Source: Dama dama
Lineage: Eukaryota; Chordata; Mammalia; Artiodactyla; Cervidae
Length of the DNA stretch: 64,000 nt
Direction: 5' to 3'
Assembly: GCF_033118175.1 (NCBI RefSeq)
Contig: NC_083711.1
Location: 46,200,001-46,264,000, forward strand
Shown here: positions 21,294-32,789 of the stretch, in pieces
Layout: every line of letters begins with the position of its first letter
How positions within the stretch are numbered: the stretch's first letter is position 1
Position numbers and translations under genes: made by a program
The notes under the pieces: model-generated
What the model was told of the DNA's origin: nothing
The model's input: the letters and a program-made list of their open reading frames with translations, nothing else
Databases searched by the model: none

Positions 21294-22220
21294 ATGAAAA
21301 GGCAAAGAAATACCCAACGGGTAAAGGAACATGAAAAATGCCCACCAAGTCAAACAAAAGAGGAGGAGATAGGGAATCTACCTGAAAAAGAATTTAGAAT
21401 AATGATAATAAAAATGATCCAAAATCTTGAAAACAAAATGGAGTTACAGATAAATAGCCTGGAAACAAAGATTGAAAAGATACAAGAAATGTTTAATAAA
21501 GACCTAGAAGAAATAAAAAAGAGTCAATTAAAAATGAATAATGCAATGAATGAGATCAAAAACACTTTGGAGGGAACCAAGAGTAGAATAACGGAGACAG
21601 AAGATAGGATAAGTGAGGTAGAAGATAAAATGGTGGAAATAAATGAAGCAGAGAGGAAAAAAGAAAAAAGGATCAAAAGAAATGAGGACAACCTCAGGGA
21701 CCTCTGGGACACTGTGAAACGCCCCAACATTCGAATCATAGGAGTTCCAGAAGAAGAAGACAAAAAGAAAGGCCATGAGAAAATACTCCAGGAGATAGTA
21801 GCTGAAAACTTCCCTAAAATGGGGAAGGAAATAGCCACCCAAGTCCAAGAAACCCAGAGAGTCCCAAACAGGATAAGCCCAAGGCAAAACACCCCAAGAC
21901 ACATATTAATCAAATTAACAAAGATCAAACACAAAGAACAAATATTAAAAGCAGCAAGGGAAAAACAACAAATAACACACAAAGGGATTCCCATAAGGAT
22001 AACAGCTGATCTATCAATAGAAACCCTCCAGGCCAGAAGGGAATGGCAGGACGTACTGAAAGTAATGAAAGAGAATAACCTACAACCTAGATTACTGTAT
22101 CCAGCAAGGATCTCATTCAGATATGAAGGAGAATTCAAAAGCTTTACAGATAAGCAAAAGCTGAGAGAATTCAGCACCACCAAACCAGCTCTTCAACAAA
22201 TGCTAAAGGATCTTCTCTAG
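21294..22220 (+). CDS. L1 ORF1 protein (intact, 308 aa)
   Basis: RNA-binding chaperone of the L1 ribonucleoprotein. Residues about 33-125 are a long heptad-rich coiled coil for trimer formation (EFRIMIIKMIQNLENK onward). The RRM follows, with NIRIIGVPE at 145-153 and RHILIKL at 192-198. The C-terminal domain runs from about 215 and includes ARREWQDVLKVMKENN and LLYPARISFRYEGE. Length fits the family in ruminants, and no stop or shift is seen. The start follows the 5'UTR and the stop is 51 bases before ORF2. Its retention next to a ruined ORF2 most simply reflects recent insertion, not selection. Confidence 0.88.
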   Translation: MKRQRNTQRVKEHEKCPPSQTKEEEIGNLPEKEFRIMIIKMIQNLENKMELQINSLETKIEKIQEMFNKDLEEIKKSQLKMNNAMNEIKNTLEGTKSRITETEDRISEVEDKMVEINEAERKKEKRIKRNEDNLRDLWDTVKRPNIRIIGVPEEEDKKKGHEKILQEIVAENFPKMGKEIATQVQETQRVPNRISPRQNTPRHILIKLTKIKHKEQILKAAREKQQITHKGIPIRITADLSIETLQARREWQDVLKVMKENNLQPRLLYPARISFRYEGEFKSFTDKQKLREFSTTKPALQQMLKDLL

Positions 22221-22271
22221 ACAGGAAATGCAGAAAGGTTGTATAAACGTGAACCCAAAACAACAAAGTAA

Positions 22272-25200
22272 ATGGCAACGGGACCACACCTATCAATAAT
22301 TACCCTAAATGTAAATGGGTTGAATGCCCCAACCAAAAGACAAAGATTGGCTGAATGGATACAAAAACAAGACCCCTATATATGCTGTCTACAAGAGACC
22401 CACCTCAAAACAAGAGACACATACAGACTAAAAGTGAAGGGCTGGAAAAAAATATTTCATGCAAATGGAGACCAAAAGAAAGCAGGAGTCGCAATACTCA
22501 TATCAGATAAAATAGACTTTCAAATAAAGGATGTGAAAAGAGACAAAGAAGGACACTACATAATGATCAAAGGATCAATCGAAGAAGAAGATATAACAAT
22601 TATAAATATATATGCACCCAACATAGGAGCACCGCAATATGTGCGGCAAACACTAACGAGTATGAAAGAGGAAATTAATAGTAACACAATAATAATGGGA
22701 GACTTTAATACCCCACTCACAACTATGGATAGATCAACTAAACAGAAAATTAACAAGGAAACACAAACCTTAAATGACACAATGGACCAGCTAGACCTAA
22801 TTGATATCTATAGGACATTTCACCCCAAAACAATCAACTTCACCTTTTTCTCAAGTGCACACGGAACCTTCTCCAGAATAGATCACATCCTGGGCCATAA
22901 ATCTGGTCTTGGAAAATTAAAAAAATTGAAATCATTCCAGTCATCTTTTCTGACCACAGTGCAGTAAGATTAGATCTCAATTACAGGAAAAAAATTGTTA
23001 AAAATTCAAACATATGGAGGCTAAATAACACGCTTCTGAATAACCAACAAATCATAGAAGAAATCAAAAAAGAAATCAAAATATGTATAGAAATGAATGA
23101 AAATGAAAACACAACAACCCAAAACCTATGGGACACTGTAAAAGCAGTGCTAAGGGGAAGGTTCATAGCATTACAGGCTTACCTCAAGAAACAAGAAAAA
23201 AACCAAATAAATAACCTAACTCTACACCTAAAGCAATTAGAGAAGGAAGAAATGAAGAACCCCAGGGTTAGCAGAAGGAAAGAAATCTTAAAAATCAGGG
23301 CATAAATAAATGCAAAAGAAACTAAAGAGACCATAGCAAAAATCAACAAAGCTAAAAGCTGGTTTTTTGAAAAAATAAACAAAATTGACAAACCATTAGC
23401 AAGACTCATTAAGAAACAAAGAGAGAAGAACCAAATTAACAAAATTAGAAATGAAAATGGAGAGATCACAACAGACAACACTGAAATACAAAGGATCATA
23501 AGAGACTACTACCAGCAGCTCTATGCCAATAAAATGGACAACTTGGATGAAATGGACAAATTCTTAGAAAAGTATAACTTTCCAAAACTGAACCAGGAAG
23601 AAATAGAAGATCTTAACAGACCCATCACAAGCAAGGAAATCGAAACTGTCATCAAAAATCTTCCAGCAAACAAAAGCCCAGGACCAGATGGCTTCACAGC
23701 TGAATTCTACCAAAAATTTAGAGAAGAGCTAACACCTATCTTACTCAAACTCTTCCAGAAAATTGCAGATGAAGGTAAGCTTCCAAACTCATTCTATGAG
23801 GCCACCATCACCCTAATTCCAAAACCAGACAAAGATGCCACAAAAAAAGAAAACTACAGGCCAATATCACTGATGAACATAGATGCAAAAATCCTTAACA
23901 AAATTCTAGCAAACAGAATCCAACAACATATTAAAAAAATCATACACCATGACTAAGTGGGCTTTATCCCAGGAATGCAAGGATTCTTTAATATCCGCAA
24001 AACAATCAACATAATACACCACATTAACAAATTGAAAGATAAAAACCATATGATTATCTCAATAGATGCAGAGAAAGCCTTTGACAAAATTCAACACTCA
24101 TTTATGATTAAAATTCTCCAAAAAACAGGAATAGAAGGAACATACCTCAACATAATAAAAGCTATATATGACAAACCCACAGCAAGCATCACCCTCCATG
24201 GTGAAAAATTGAAAGCATTTCCCCTGAAATCAGGAATAAGACAAGGGTGCCCACTCTCACCACTACTATTCAACATAGTGTTGGAAGTTTTGGCCACAGC
24301 AATCAGAGCAGAAAAAGAAGTAAAAGGAATCCAGATAGGAAAAGAAGAAGTGAAACTCTCACTGTTTGCAGATGACATGATCCTCTACATAGAAAACCCT
24401 AAAGACTCTACCAGAAAATTACTAGAGCTAATCAAATGAATATAGTAAAGTTGCAGGATATAAAATTAACACACAGAAATCCCTTGCATTCCTATATACT
24501 AACAATGAAAAAACAGAAAGAGAAATTAAGGAAACAATACCATTCACCATTGCAACAAAAAGAATAAAATACTTAGGAGTATATCTACCTAAAGAAACAA
24601 AGGACCTATACATAGAAAACTATAAAACACTGATGAAAGAAATCAAAGAGGACACAAACAGATGGAGAAACATACCGTGTTCATGGATTGGAAGAATCAA
24701 TATTGTCAAAATGGCTATTCTACCCAAAGCAACCTATAGATTCAATGCAATCCCTATCAAGCTACCAATGGTATTTTTCACAGAACTAGACCAAAGAATT
24801 TCACAATTTGTATGGAAATACAAAAAACCTCGAATGGCCAAAGTAATCTTGAGAAAGAAGAATGGAACTGGAGGAATCAACCTGCCTGACTTCAGACTCT
24901 ACTACAAAGCCACAGTCATCAAGACAGTATGGTACTGGCACAAAGACAGAAATATAGATCAATGGAACAGAATAGAAAGCCAAGAGATAAACCCACGAAC
25001 CTATGGACACCTTATCTTTGACAAAGGAGGCAAGGATATACAATGGAAAAAAGACAACCTCTTTAACAAGTAGTTCTGGGATAACTGGTCAACCACTTGT
25101 AAAAGAATGAGACTAGAACACTTTCTAACACCATACACAAAAATAAACTCAAAATGGATTAAAGATCTAAATGTAAGACCAGAAACTATAAAACTCCTAG

Positions 25201-26089
25201 AGGAGAACATAGGCAAAACACTCTCCAACATAAATCACAGCAAGATCCTCTATGACCCACCTCCCAGAATATTGGAAATAAAAGCAAAACTAAACAAATG
25301 GGACCTAATGAAACTTAAAAGCTTTTGCACTACAAAGGAAACTATAAGTCAGGTGAAAAGACAGCCCTCAGATTGGGAGAAATAATAGCAAATGAAGAAA
25401 CAGACAAAGGATTAATCTCAAAAATATATAAGCAACTCCTGCAGCTCAATTCCAGAAAAATAAATGACCCAATCAAAAAATGGGCCAAAGAACTAAACAG
25501 ACATTTCTCCAAAGAAGACATACAGATGGCTAACAAACACATGAAAAGATGCTCAACATCACTCATTATTAGAGAAATGCAAATCAAAACCACAATGAGG
25601 TACCATTACACGCCAGTCAGGATGGCTGCTATCCAAAAGTCTATAAGCAATAAATGCTGGAGAGGGTGTGGAGAAAAGGGAACCCTCTTACACTGTTGGT
25701 GGGAATGCAAACTAGTACAGCCGCTATGGAGAACAGTATGGAGATTTCTTAAAAAACTGGAAATAGAACTGCCATATGACCCAGCAATCCCACTTCTGGG
25801 CATACACACCAAGGAAACCAGATCTGAAAGAGACACGTGCACCCCAATGTTTATCGCAGCACTGTTTATAATAGCCAGGACATGGAAGCAACCTAGATGC
25901 CCATCAGCAGATGAATGGATAAGGAAGCTGTGGTACATATACACCATGGAATATTACTCAGCCATTAAAAAGAATTCATTTGAACCAGTCCTAATGAGAT
26001 GGATGAAGCTGGAGCCCCTTATACAGAGTGAAGTAAGCCAGAAAGATAAAGAACATTACAGCATACTAACACATATATATGGAATTTAG
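22272..26089 (+). pseudogene. L1 ORF2 (endonuclease/reverse transcriptase), six lesions
   Basis: The normal start (MATGPHLSIITLNVNGLN) and normal end (HIYGI) are present. The N-terminal endonuclease shows NVNGLN, QETH, GDFNT and SRIDHIL. The RT FADD motif is at about 24367, and the C-terminal CWRGCGEKGTLLHCWWEC cluster is intact. Damage read against the homologous frame: one base lost near 22917 (before the SDH motif), a nonsense codon at 23303-23305, a nonsense codon at 23954-23956, one base gained near 24434, a nonsense codon at 25071-25073, and one base lost near 25381. It therefore cannot make full-length ORF2. Confidence 0.88.
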
Positions 26090-26418
26090 AAAGATGGTAA
26101 CAATAACCCTATATGCAAAACAGAAAAAGAGACACAGAAATACAGAACAGACTTTTGAACTCTGTGGGAGAATGTGAGGGTGGGATATTTCAAAAGAACA
26201 GCATGTATACTATCTATGGTGAAACAGATCACCAGCCCAGGTGGGATGCATGAGACAAGTGCTCGGGCCTGGTGCACTGGGAAGACCCAGAGGAATCGGG
26301 TGGAGAGGGAGGTGGGAGTGGGGATCGGGATGGGGAATACGTGTAAATCCGTGGCTGATTCATATCAATGTATGACAAAACCCACTGAAATGTTGTGAAG
26401 TAATTAGCCTGCAACTAT

Positions 26419-26533
26419 TAAAAAAAAAAAATTATTTTCAAATTAAAAAAAAAAAAAAGAAGCAACAGTTAGAACTGGACATGGAACAACAGACTGGTTC
26501 CAAATCGGGAAAGAAGTATGAAAAAAAAAAAAA
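26419..26533 (+). other. L1 double tail with BovB-derived insert (possible 3' transduction)
   Basis: After the L1 3' end comes an A-rich run to about 26457. About 60 bases matching the BovB 'gaactggacatggaacaac' region follow (26458-26520), and then a run of about 13 A before the target-site repeat. Its BovB content repeats the local segment at about 26810-26868, so a local rearrangement is an alternative. Confidence 0.55.
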
Positions 26534-27784
26534 GAATTTCCCAAGTGAGGCTTCAACAATACTTGAACTGAGAACTTCCAGAGCTTCAAACTGGATTTAG
26601 AAAAGGGAGAGGAACCAGAGATCAAATTGCCAACATCCGCTGGATCAGAGAAAAAAGCAAGAGAGTTCCAGAAAAACTTCTACTTCTGCTGTAGTGACTA
26701 TCCCCAAGCCCTTGACTGTGTGGATCACAACAAACTGTGGGAAATTCTTAAAGAGATGGGAATACCAGATCATCTTACCTGCCTCCTGAGAAATCTGTAT
26801 GCAGGTCAGGAAGTAACAGAACTGGACATGGAACAACAGACTGGTGTCAAATCGGGAAAGGAGTATGTCAAAGCTGTATGTTGTTACCCTGCTTATTTAA
26901 CTTACATGCAGAGTATATTTAACTTATATGCAGAGTACATCATGTGAAATGCTGGACTGGATTCCAGCACAAGCTGGAATCAAGATTGCTGGGAGAAGTA
27001 TCAGTAACCTCAAATATGCATAAGGTCTCCCCTTATGGCAGAAAGCAAAGAGGAACTGTGGAGCCTCTTGATATAAGTGAAAGAAAAGAGTGAAAAGGCT
27101 GGCTTAAAATTCAACATTCAAGTAACTAAGGTCATTGCATCTGGTCCCATCACTTCATGGAAAACAGAAGGGGAAACAATTGAAAATGACAGACTATTTT
27201 CTTGGGCTCCAAAATCACTGCAGATGGTGACTCTAACCATGAAATTAAAAGACGCCTGCTCCTTGGATGAAAAGCTATGATAAATCTAGACAGGATATTA
27301 AAAAGCAAAGACATTAGTTTGCCTCAAAGATCTGTCTAGTCAAAGCTATGGTTTTTCCAGTAGTCATGTATGGATGTGAGACTTGGACCCTCAAGAAAGG
27401 TGAACGCTAAAAAATTGATGCTTTTGAACTGTGGTGTTGGCGAAGACTCTTGAGAGTCCCTTAGACTGCAAGATCAAACCTGGCCATCCTAAAGGAAATC
27501 AGTCCTGAGTGTTCATTGGAAAGACTGATTCTGAAGCTGAAGCTCCAAGCCATTGGCCACCTTATGTGAAGAACTCCCTCATTGGAAAAGACCCTGATGC
27601 TGGGAAAGATTGAAGGCAGGAGGAGAAGGGGACAACAGAGAATGAGATGGTTGGATGGCATCACTGACTCGATGGACTTGAGTTTGAGCAAGTTTTGGGA
27701 GTTGGTGATGGGACAAGGTAGCCTGGTATGCTGAAGTCCATGGGGTTGCAAAGAGTCAGACATGACTGAGGGACTGAACCAAAC
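26534..27784 (+). pseudogene. BovB ORF, RT core to C-terminus (broken)
   Basis: Downstream half of the split BovB. Readable pieces are the KGRGTRDQ-equivalent at about 26600, DHNKLWEILKEMGIPDHLTCLLRNLYAGQE (26725-26810) and KFNIQVTKVIASGPITSW (about 27105-27160). Many shifts and stops separate them. The 3' end has the usual BovB tail. Confidence 0.75.
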
Positions 27785-27796
27785 TAGTAGCATGCT

Positions 27797-28060
27797 GGAA
27801 GAGAGGTAAATGTAGACTTCTGCTAAAATCACATTTTGGACAAGATACCCTATTGATTCCTTTAAAAAAGAAATGCAAAATTACATAAATATTATTTAAT
27901 GATTACTTAAGAGTAAAGCATGATATTATATTGTTAAGTTCACTTGGTTGTTAGGAACACTGGTGATGTTTGATTAACCCATTCCATGGAAACACTAATA
28001 ACATACATGAAATAATGATAGCTTACAGTGAACAATGTTGGATTCGTGATCTCCTAAGAA
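27797..28060 (+). other. Unit 2 spacer resumed after BovB
   Basis: Continues the unit 3 alignment at about 42540-42760 exactly where the BovB insertion interrupted it. Non-coding. Confidence 0.55.
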
Positions 28061-28160
28061 GAAGATTTAGTTTTGGAACCAGGGACCAGGCTGATCATTC
28101 TAGAGCTTTTATGTAGCAGAGTTTTATTAAAGTATAAAAAGAGACAGAGAAAGTTTCTTA
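28060..28160. mobile_element. LTR-like fragment at duplication edge (tentative)
   Basis: Contains 'gcagagttttattaaagtat' followed by a purine-rich stretch, a pattern I associate with ruminant endogenous retrovirus LTRs. It is non-coding and ends at the left edge of the duplicated block (28161). Confidence 0.35.
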
Positions 28161-28463
28161 CAGAAGCAGAAAACAGTATTTTAAAGCACATAAACATAGC
28201 TATAAATGCATGATAAGTTATTGAGTTGTATATGTTGCTTATATGTGCTTTCATGTTTATCTGCAATATAACCAATCCACTCCACTCTCTTTGAGGAAGA
28301 AATGAAACTGGAGATATTTTTAAAGCATGCAAGGACATTTTTTGTTATGCCAATTCCTTCTTTAAGAAAGAATTGCAAATTCATTCTCCTCACTGAATAA
28401 AGAATTACTGACAAAAGCCAAATGATTTGTACCTCCCCAAATAATTTGCTTTTTATTAGAGAC

Positions 28464-28708
28464 CAATACTTTGGCCACCTCATGCGAAGAGCTGACTCAT
28501 TGGAAAAGAGCCTGATGCTGGGAGGGAGTAGGGGCAGGAGGAGAAGGGGACGATAGAGGATGAGACGGCTGGATGGCATCACCGACTTGATGGACATGAG
28601 TTTGAGTAAACTCCGGGAGTTTGTGATGGACAGGGAGGCCTGGCGTGCTGTGATTCATGGGGTCGCAAGGAGTGGGACACGACTGAGTGACTGAACTGGA
28701 CTTAACTG
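28464..28708 (+). mobile_element. BovB 3' tail fragment (unit 2 copy)
   Basis: Counterpart of 6617-6866 with scattered substitutions. It runs from 'actttggccacctcatg' to the terminal gaact-type repeats. Confidence 0.8.
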
Positions 28709-29106
28709 AATGTTTTCAAACAAGACAGTAAAGTTCTTATACTCTTGTGTTTCTTTCTTCTCCCTTCTCTTCTCTCCCCTTCCTTTCCTCTCTGCGTTTT
28801 TTTCTTTTTCTCCATAGCAAATTGCTACAAAACTAACAAATTACATTATATAAACTTACTGACAACTAGCATTATATATATAAAATGAATTATATTTTTT
28901 TCAATTTGACAGGTTCATATAATATTTGGAAAGCAATATAGGGCAGATTCTATTTTCTCTCCCAGGGCAAGTGAAGGAGCAGACTCAAGACAACATGAGT
29001 AGGGAAGCAGATACCCTCTATGTTCCAATGTCTAGTAATCAGCTTTTGGGGAGTGGGAAACTAGAGCTGCAGTAGCAGTTGACAGTGGTGTTAGCAGGAA
29101 TTTTTT

Positions 29107-29475
29107 TAAATTTATTTATTTTTTAATTGAAGGATAATTGTTTTACAGAATGTTGTTTTCTGTCAAACCTCAACACGAATCAGCCACAGGTAGACATATA
29201 TCCCCTCCCTTTTGAACCTCACTCCCATCTCCTTCCCCATCCCCCCACCAGGCTGATACAGAGCGCCTGTTTGAGTTTCCTGAGACATACAGCAAATTTC
29301 CACTGGCTATCTCTATGCAGAATCTAGAAAAATGGTACTGAAGAATTTATTTGCAGGGCAGCAGTGGAGAAACAGACATAGAGAACAGACTTATGGACAT
29401 GGGGAGAGGGGAGGAGAGGGTGAGGTGTATGGAGACAGTAACATGGAAACTTACATCACCATATGTAAAATAGGT
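29107..29475 (-). mobile_element. 5'-inverted L1 insertion (unit 2 copy)
   Basis: Same structure as 7261-7629, with the aggaatttttt duplication at 29096-29106 and 29476-29486. It was inherited through the duplication. Confidence 0.8.
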
Positions 29476-29660
29476 AGGAATTTTTTGAGCTCTTGATGCA
29501 GCAAAGAGTTGTGACCTTGAAAATAAAGCCTCATGATTTTTTAAAGCACCTAATTCCTTGCGTTTTTCTTGACATTCGTGTAGTGGTTCATGGGTGGAGG
29601 TTTATGTTTCTTCCATCAAAGTGTGACAGAGGAGAAAAGCGAAACCTCTTATGCTGTCGT

Positions 29661-30350
29661 GAGCAATGTAAATTGGTATATCTGCCATGGAAAACAGTAG
29701 GGAGATTCCTTAAAAAACTAAAAATAGAGCTAACATATGATCCAGCAATCCCATTCCTGGGTATATGTCTGAAAAAAAGGAAAACACTAATTTAAAAAGA
29801 TACATGCACCGCAAAGTTCATGGCAGCACTATTTCCCATAGCCAAACATAGAAACAACCCAAATGTTCAACAACAGGTAGTGGGCTTAAGAAGATGTGGT
29901 ATACAGGAACAATGACATCTTACTCATCTAATGAATGAACGAAATACTGCCATTTACAGCAACACGGATAGACCTAGAGATTATCAAACTACAGCCAGAC
30001 AGAGAAAAACAAATATCATATGGTATCACTTATATGTAGAATCTAAAACTTGATAAAAATAAGTCTATATATAAAATACAAAGAGACTCATAGACACAGA
30101 AAGAAAACTTATGGTTACCAAAGTGCAAAGAGAAGAAAGAAGGGATGAATTAGGAGTATATAATTAACAGGTACAAACTACTACACATGATTTAGATAAA
30201 CCACAAGGATTTATTGTATAGCACAGGTAACTATTTTCAATATCTTATACTAATCTACAATGAAAACTAATCTGAAAAATATATTTATAACTGAATCACT
30301 TGACTGTACACCTGAAACTAACACAATGCTCTAAATCAGTAACATCAATT
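29661..30350 (+). mobile_element. Old L1 ORF2 C-terminus and 3'UTR
   Basis: Same element as 7815-8237, but here it continues through the L1 3' region ('gtatagcacagg', 'cctgaaactaacac'). It shows how the unit 1 copy was cut. Confidence 0.75.
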
Positions 30351-30810
30351 TAAATGACCACAGCTTAGCATGAAGTTCTATAACTTAATAGCTTTAGAAG
30401 GGTCTTATATTGTTAAAACTAATATCTCTTATTTGGATATATATAAATATATGCATGTATAATACATACATATGTACATATAATTAGCAAAAAGGTTAAT
30501 CATAAGTACAGACATGTAAAATTACAGACTTCACTATCCAAATAGTTGCTTTGACTCAACAAAGTAGAGAGATACCTGAAAATACTGAATACTTCATAGG
30601 GAATACAACTTTCAGTGGAAATTCAAGATTCCTATTGTTCAAGCACAAACTAGAGGAGAAATAGATTTTAAGAAGCCTCGTGATAATTAGTGCATACCTG
30701 TTACAGTTGTAAGTAGGCAGTCTTCAGGAACCAATGGGAACCACACTGTGTTAATATTAACAACATCAGGTAAGTACCACAGCCTCCAGAAAGCAGTCAG
30801 CTAAGCCAGG
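30351..30810. other. Spacer, nothing recognised
   Basis: AT-rich non-coding sequence with a (ta/ca)-rich patch near 30440-30480. No gene or named repeat is seen. Confidence 0.45.
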
Positions 30811-31822
30811 CTTCAACAGTATGTGAACTGTGAACTTCAAGATGTTCAAGCTGGATTTAGAAAAGGCAGAGGAACCAGAGACGAAGTTGCCAACATCTAT
30901 TAGATCATCAAAAAAGCAAGAGAGTTCCAGAAAAACTTCTGCTTTATTGACTACACCAAAGCCCTTGACTGTGTGGATCATAACAAACTGTAGAAAATTC
31001 TTAAGGGATGGGAATACCAGAGTACTTGACTTGCCTTTTGAGAAATATGTATGCAGGTCAGGAAGCAACATTAGAACTGGACATGGAACAACAGACTGGT
31101 TCCAAATAGGGACAGGAGTACGTCAAGGCTGTATATTGTCACCCTGCTTATTTAACTTATATGCAGAGTACAACATGAGAAATGCTGGGCTGGAGGAAGC
31201 ACAAGCTGGAATCAAGATTGCTAAGAGAAATATCAATAACCTCAGATATGTAAATGACAACACCCTTACGGCAGAAAGCGAAGAACTAAAGAGCCTCTTA
31301 ATGAAAGTGAAAGAGGAGAGTGAAAAAGCTGGCTTAAAACTCAACATTCGGAAAACTAAGATCATGGCATCTGGTCCCATCACCTCATGGGAAATAGATG
31401 GCCAGACAGTGGAAACAGTGTCAGACTTTGTTTTCTGGGGCTCCAAAATCACTGCAGATGGTGACTGCAGCCATGAAATTCAAAGACACTTGCTCCTTGG
31501 AAGAAAAGTTATGACCAACCTAGATAGCAAATTAAAAAGCAGAGACATTACTTTGCCAACAAATGTCTGTCTAGTCAAAGCTATAGTTTTTCCAGTATTC
31601 ATGTATGGATGTGAGAGTTGGACTACAAAGAAAGCTGAGTGCAGAAGAATTGATGCTTTTGAACTGTGGTGTTAGAGAAGACTCTTGAGAGTCCTTTGGA
31701 CTGCAAGGAGATCCAACCAGTCCATCCTAAAGAAAATCATTCCCAAATGCTCATTGGAAAGAGTGATGCTGAAGCTGAAACTTGAATACTTTGGTCACTT
31801 GATGACTGAACTGAACTGAAGC
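30811..31822 (+). mobile_element. BovB, 5'-truncated, RT to near 3' end
   Basis: The reverse transcriptase region is readable at 30830-31675 (with an internal TAG at about 30901 in another frame). It includes GVRQGCILSPCLFNLYAEY and ATLRTG-like sequence. The RT metal-binding motif reads YVND instead of YADD. About 0.24 kb of the 3' end is deleted between 'ggtcacttgat' and the terminal gaactgaactg at 31806-31818. Confidence 0.85.
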
Positions 31823-31831
31823 AGAAAATTA

Positions 31832-31883
31832 TGTTGTTTTTTCAGTCGCTAAGTTGTGTCTGACACTTTGCAACCCCATGAAG
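31832..31883 (-). mobile_element. Bov-tA 3' end fragment (antisense)
   Basis: 'cagtcgctaagttgtgtctg' and 'ccccatga' mark the antisense tail of Bov-tA. About 50 bases only. Confidence 0.6.
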
Positions 31884-32785
31884 AAAATTACAGCAGTTTA
31901 AAATTGATTTTTATTTTATAATTTTTTTAAGTTTATATAATGATAGAAAGATAACTAGACTTACATGCTGAATACCTAGATACAGTAAGTTTGACAATTT
32001 AGGGAAAGTCTAAATCTGAATTATTCCTAAATGGGAAAAATAACAGTATCCTTTAAGAACCGATGTGAGGGTTAAAGAAAATAAAGTGCCTTTTAAACAG
32101 AAAAATACTTTGCACTTTTATATTTTATCTCTTCTCATTCTTCAAAAATGTTAAAATCTGCACAAATTTTATAATCCCTATAGAGTGATCTGTTCTGGTC
32201 TCTTGAGTCCATGACACCTCTTAATTCATTCTGAGTCTGATTCAGCTAAATGGTAGATGAGGAAATTTGTTTTACCTAAGCATGAACCTCCTTTTGAGAA
32301 ACTAAACTTGGGTAAAAGTTTCCATTTTATATTTTGTACAAAAGAATATTATATATATATATACCAAAATAATCAAAAGGAAAAATATTCTGTACATTTA
32401 ATTATACTTAAATTTCATGATAATAAAGGCACACTTAAAGTTTCACTGAAACTTGAAACTTGTTTCATTTTAATGATTTACATAAGGAATATTATAAATA
32501 AATTTTTCTTCATCTTGAAGACATTGTTGGCTCTCATTATTCTTCTGAAATTATTACTCTAATTTCTGATGTATTATACTAATTATAAAATAGAAACAAC
32601 TAGATAAAATGTATCACAATATTAGACATCTTAATAAACGTTTAGAAAAGTTTACAAAAATTATGTCTGAAAAATGAAAATATGCTAATTCTGAAAGACA
32701 AAATAAACTTTGAGTTGTACTCCATTACACTATCATTTATAAGGGAACTAAGATAAAAATGATTTCTTAACAAGAATGCACATTC
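31884..32785 (+). other. Spacer shared with unit 4 distal end
   Basis: About 32190-32780 aligns with 55430-55800 plus 56375-56560, so it marks the end of a duplication unit. An ORF of 101 codons (32257-32562) is not conserved in the paralog and is rejected. Non-coding. Confidence 0.6.
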
Positions 32786-32789
32786 TTGC

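Larger units (their letters stand above)
18950..26533 (+). mobile_element. Full-length bovine-type L1 inserted in BovB
   Basis: Order: 5'UTR (about 18950-21293), ORF1 (21294-22220), inter-ORF gap of 51 bases, ORF2 (22272-26089, broken), 3'UTR, and a first A-rich tail (about 26419-26457). About 60 bases of BovB-like sequence follow, then a second poly-A (about 26521-26533). The target-site duplication is imperfect: aaaatttccc at 18940-18949 and agaatttccc at 26533-26542. The BovB reading resumes directly after it. The L1 is younger than the BovB. ORF2 damage means it cannot move on its own. Confidence 0.92.
17199..27784 (+). mobile_element. Nearly full-length BovB LINE, interrupted by L1
   Basis: The BovB 5' start ('gtcggtaggtgcccaatat') is at about 17205 and the (gact) 3' end near 27780. 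A 13-bp target-site duplication with one mismatch lies at 17186-17198 and 27785-27797. The matching site in unit 3 (about 42528-42540) is unoccupied. Without the L1 (about 18950-26533) it totals about 3.0 kb, close to full length. The endonuclease region is readable at 17381-17728 (IIGISHLKW, VYAPTT), but the frame is broken there and again later (17962-18297, 18775-18978, 26627-26947), so it is inactive. Confidence 0.9.
28161..30083 (+). repeat. Segmental duplication block, partner 4909-8237
   Basis: Holds the empty site of the 4932-6322 L1 at about 28165-28181, a BovB 3' tail (28464-28708), the twin-primed L1 (29107-29475) and an old L1 fragment from 29661. Short frames such as 29127-29327 are translations of repeat sequence shared unchanged with 7281-7481. 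Confidence 0.85.

Noticed and set aside
21524..22183. 219-codon minus-strand frame
   Set aside because: Complement of L1 ORF1. The hydrophobic reading arises from the reverse of an A-rich coding strand.
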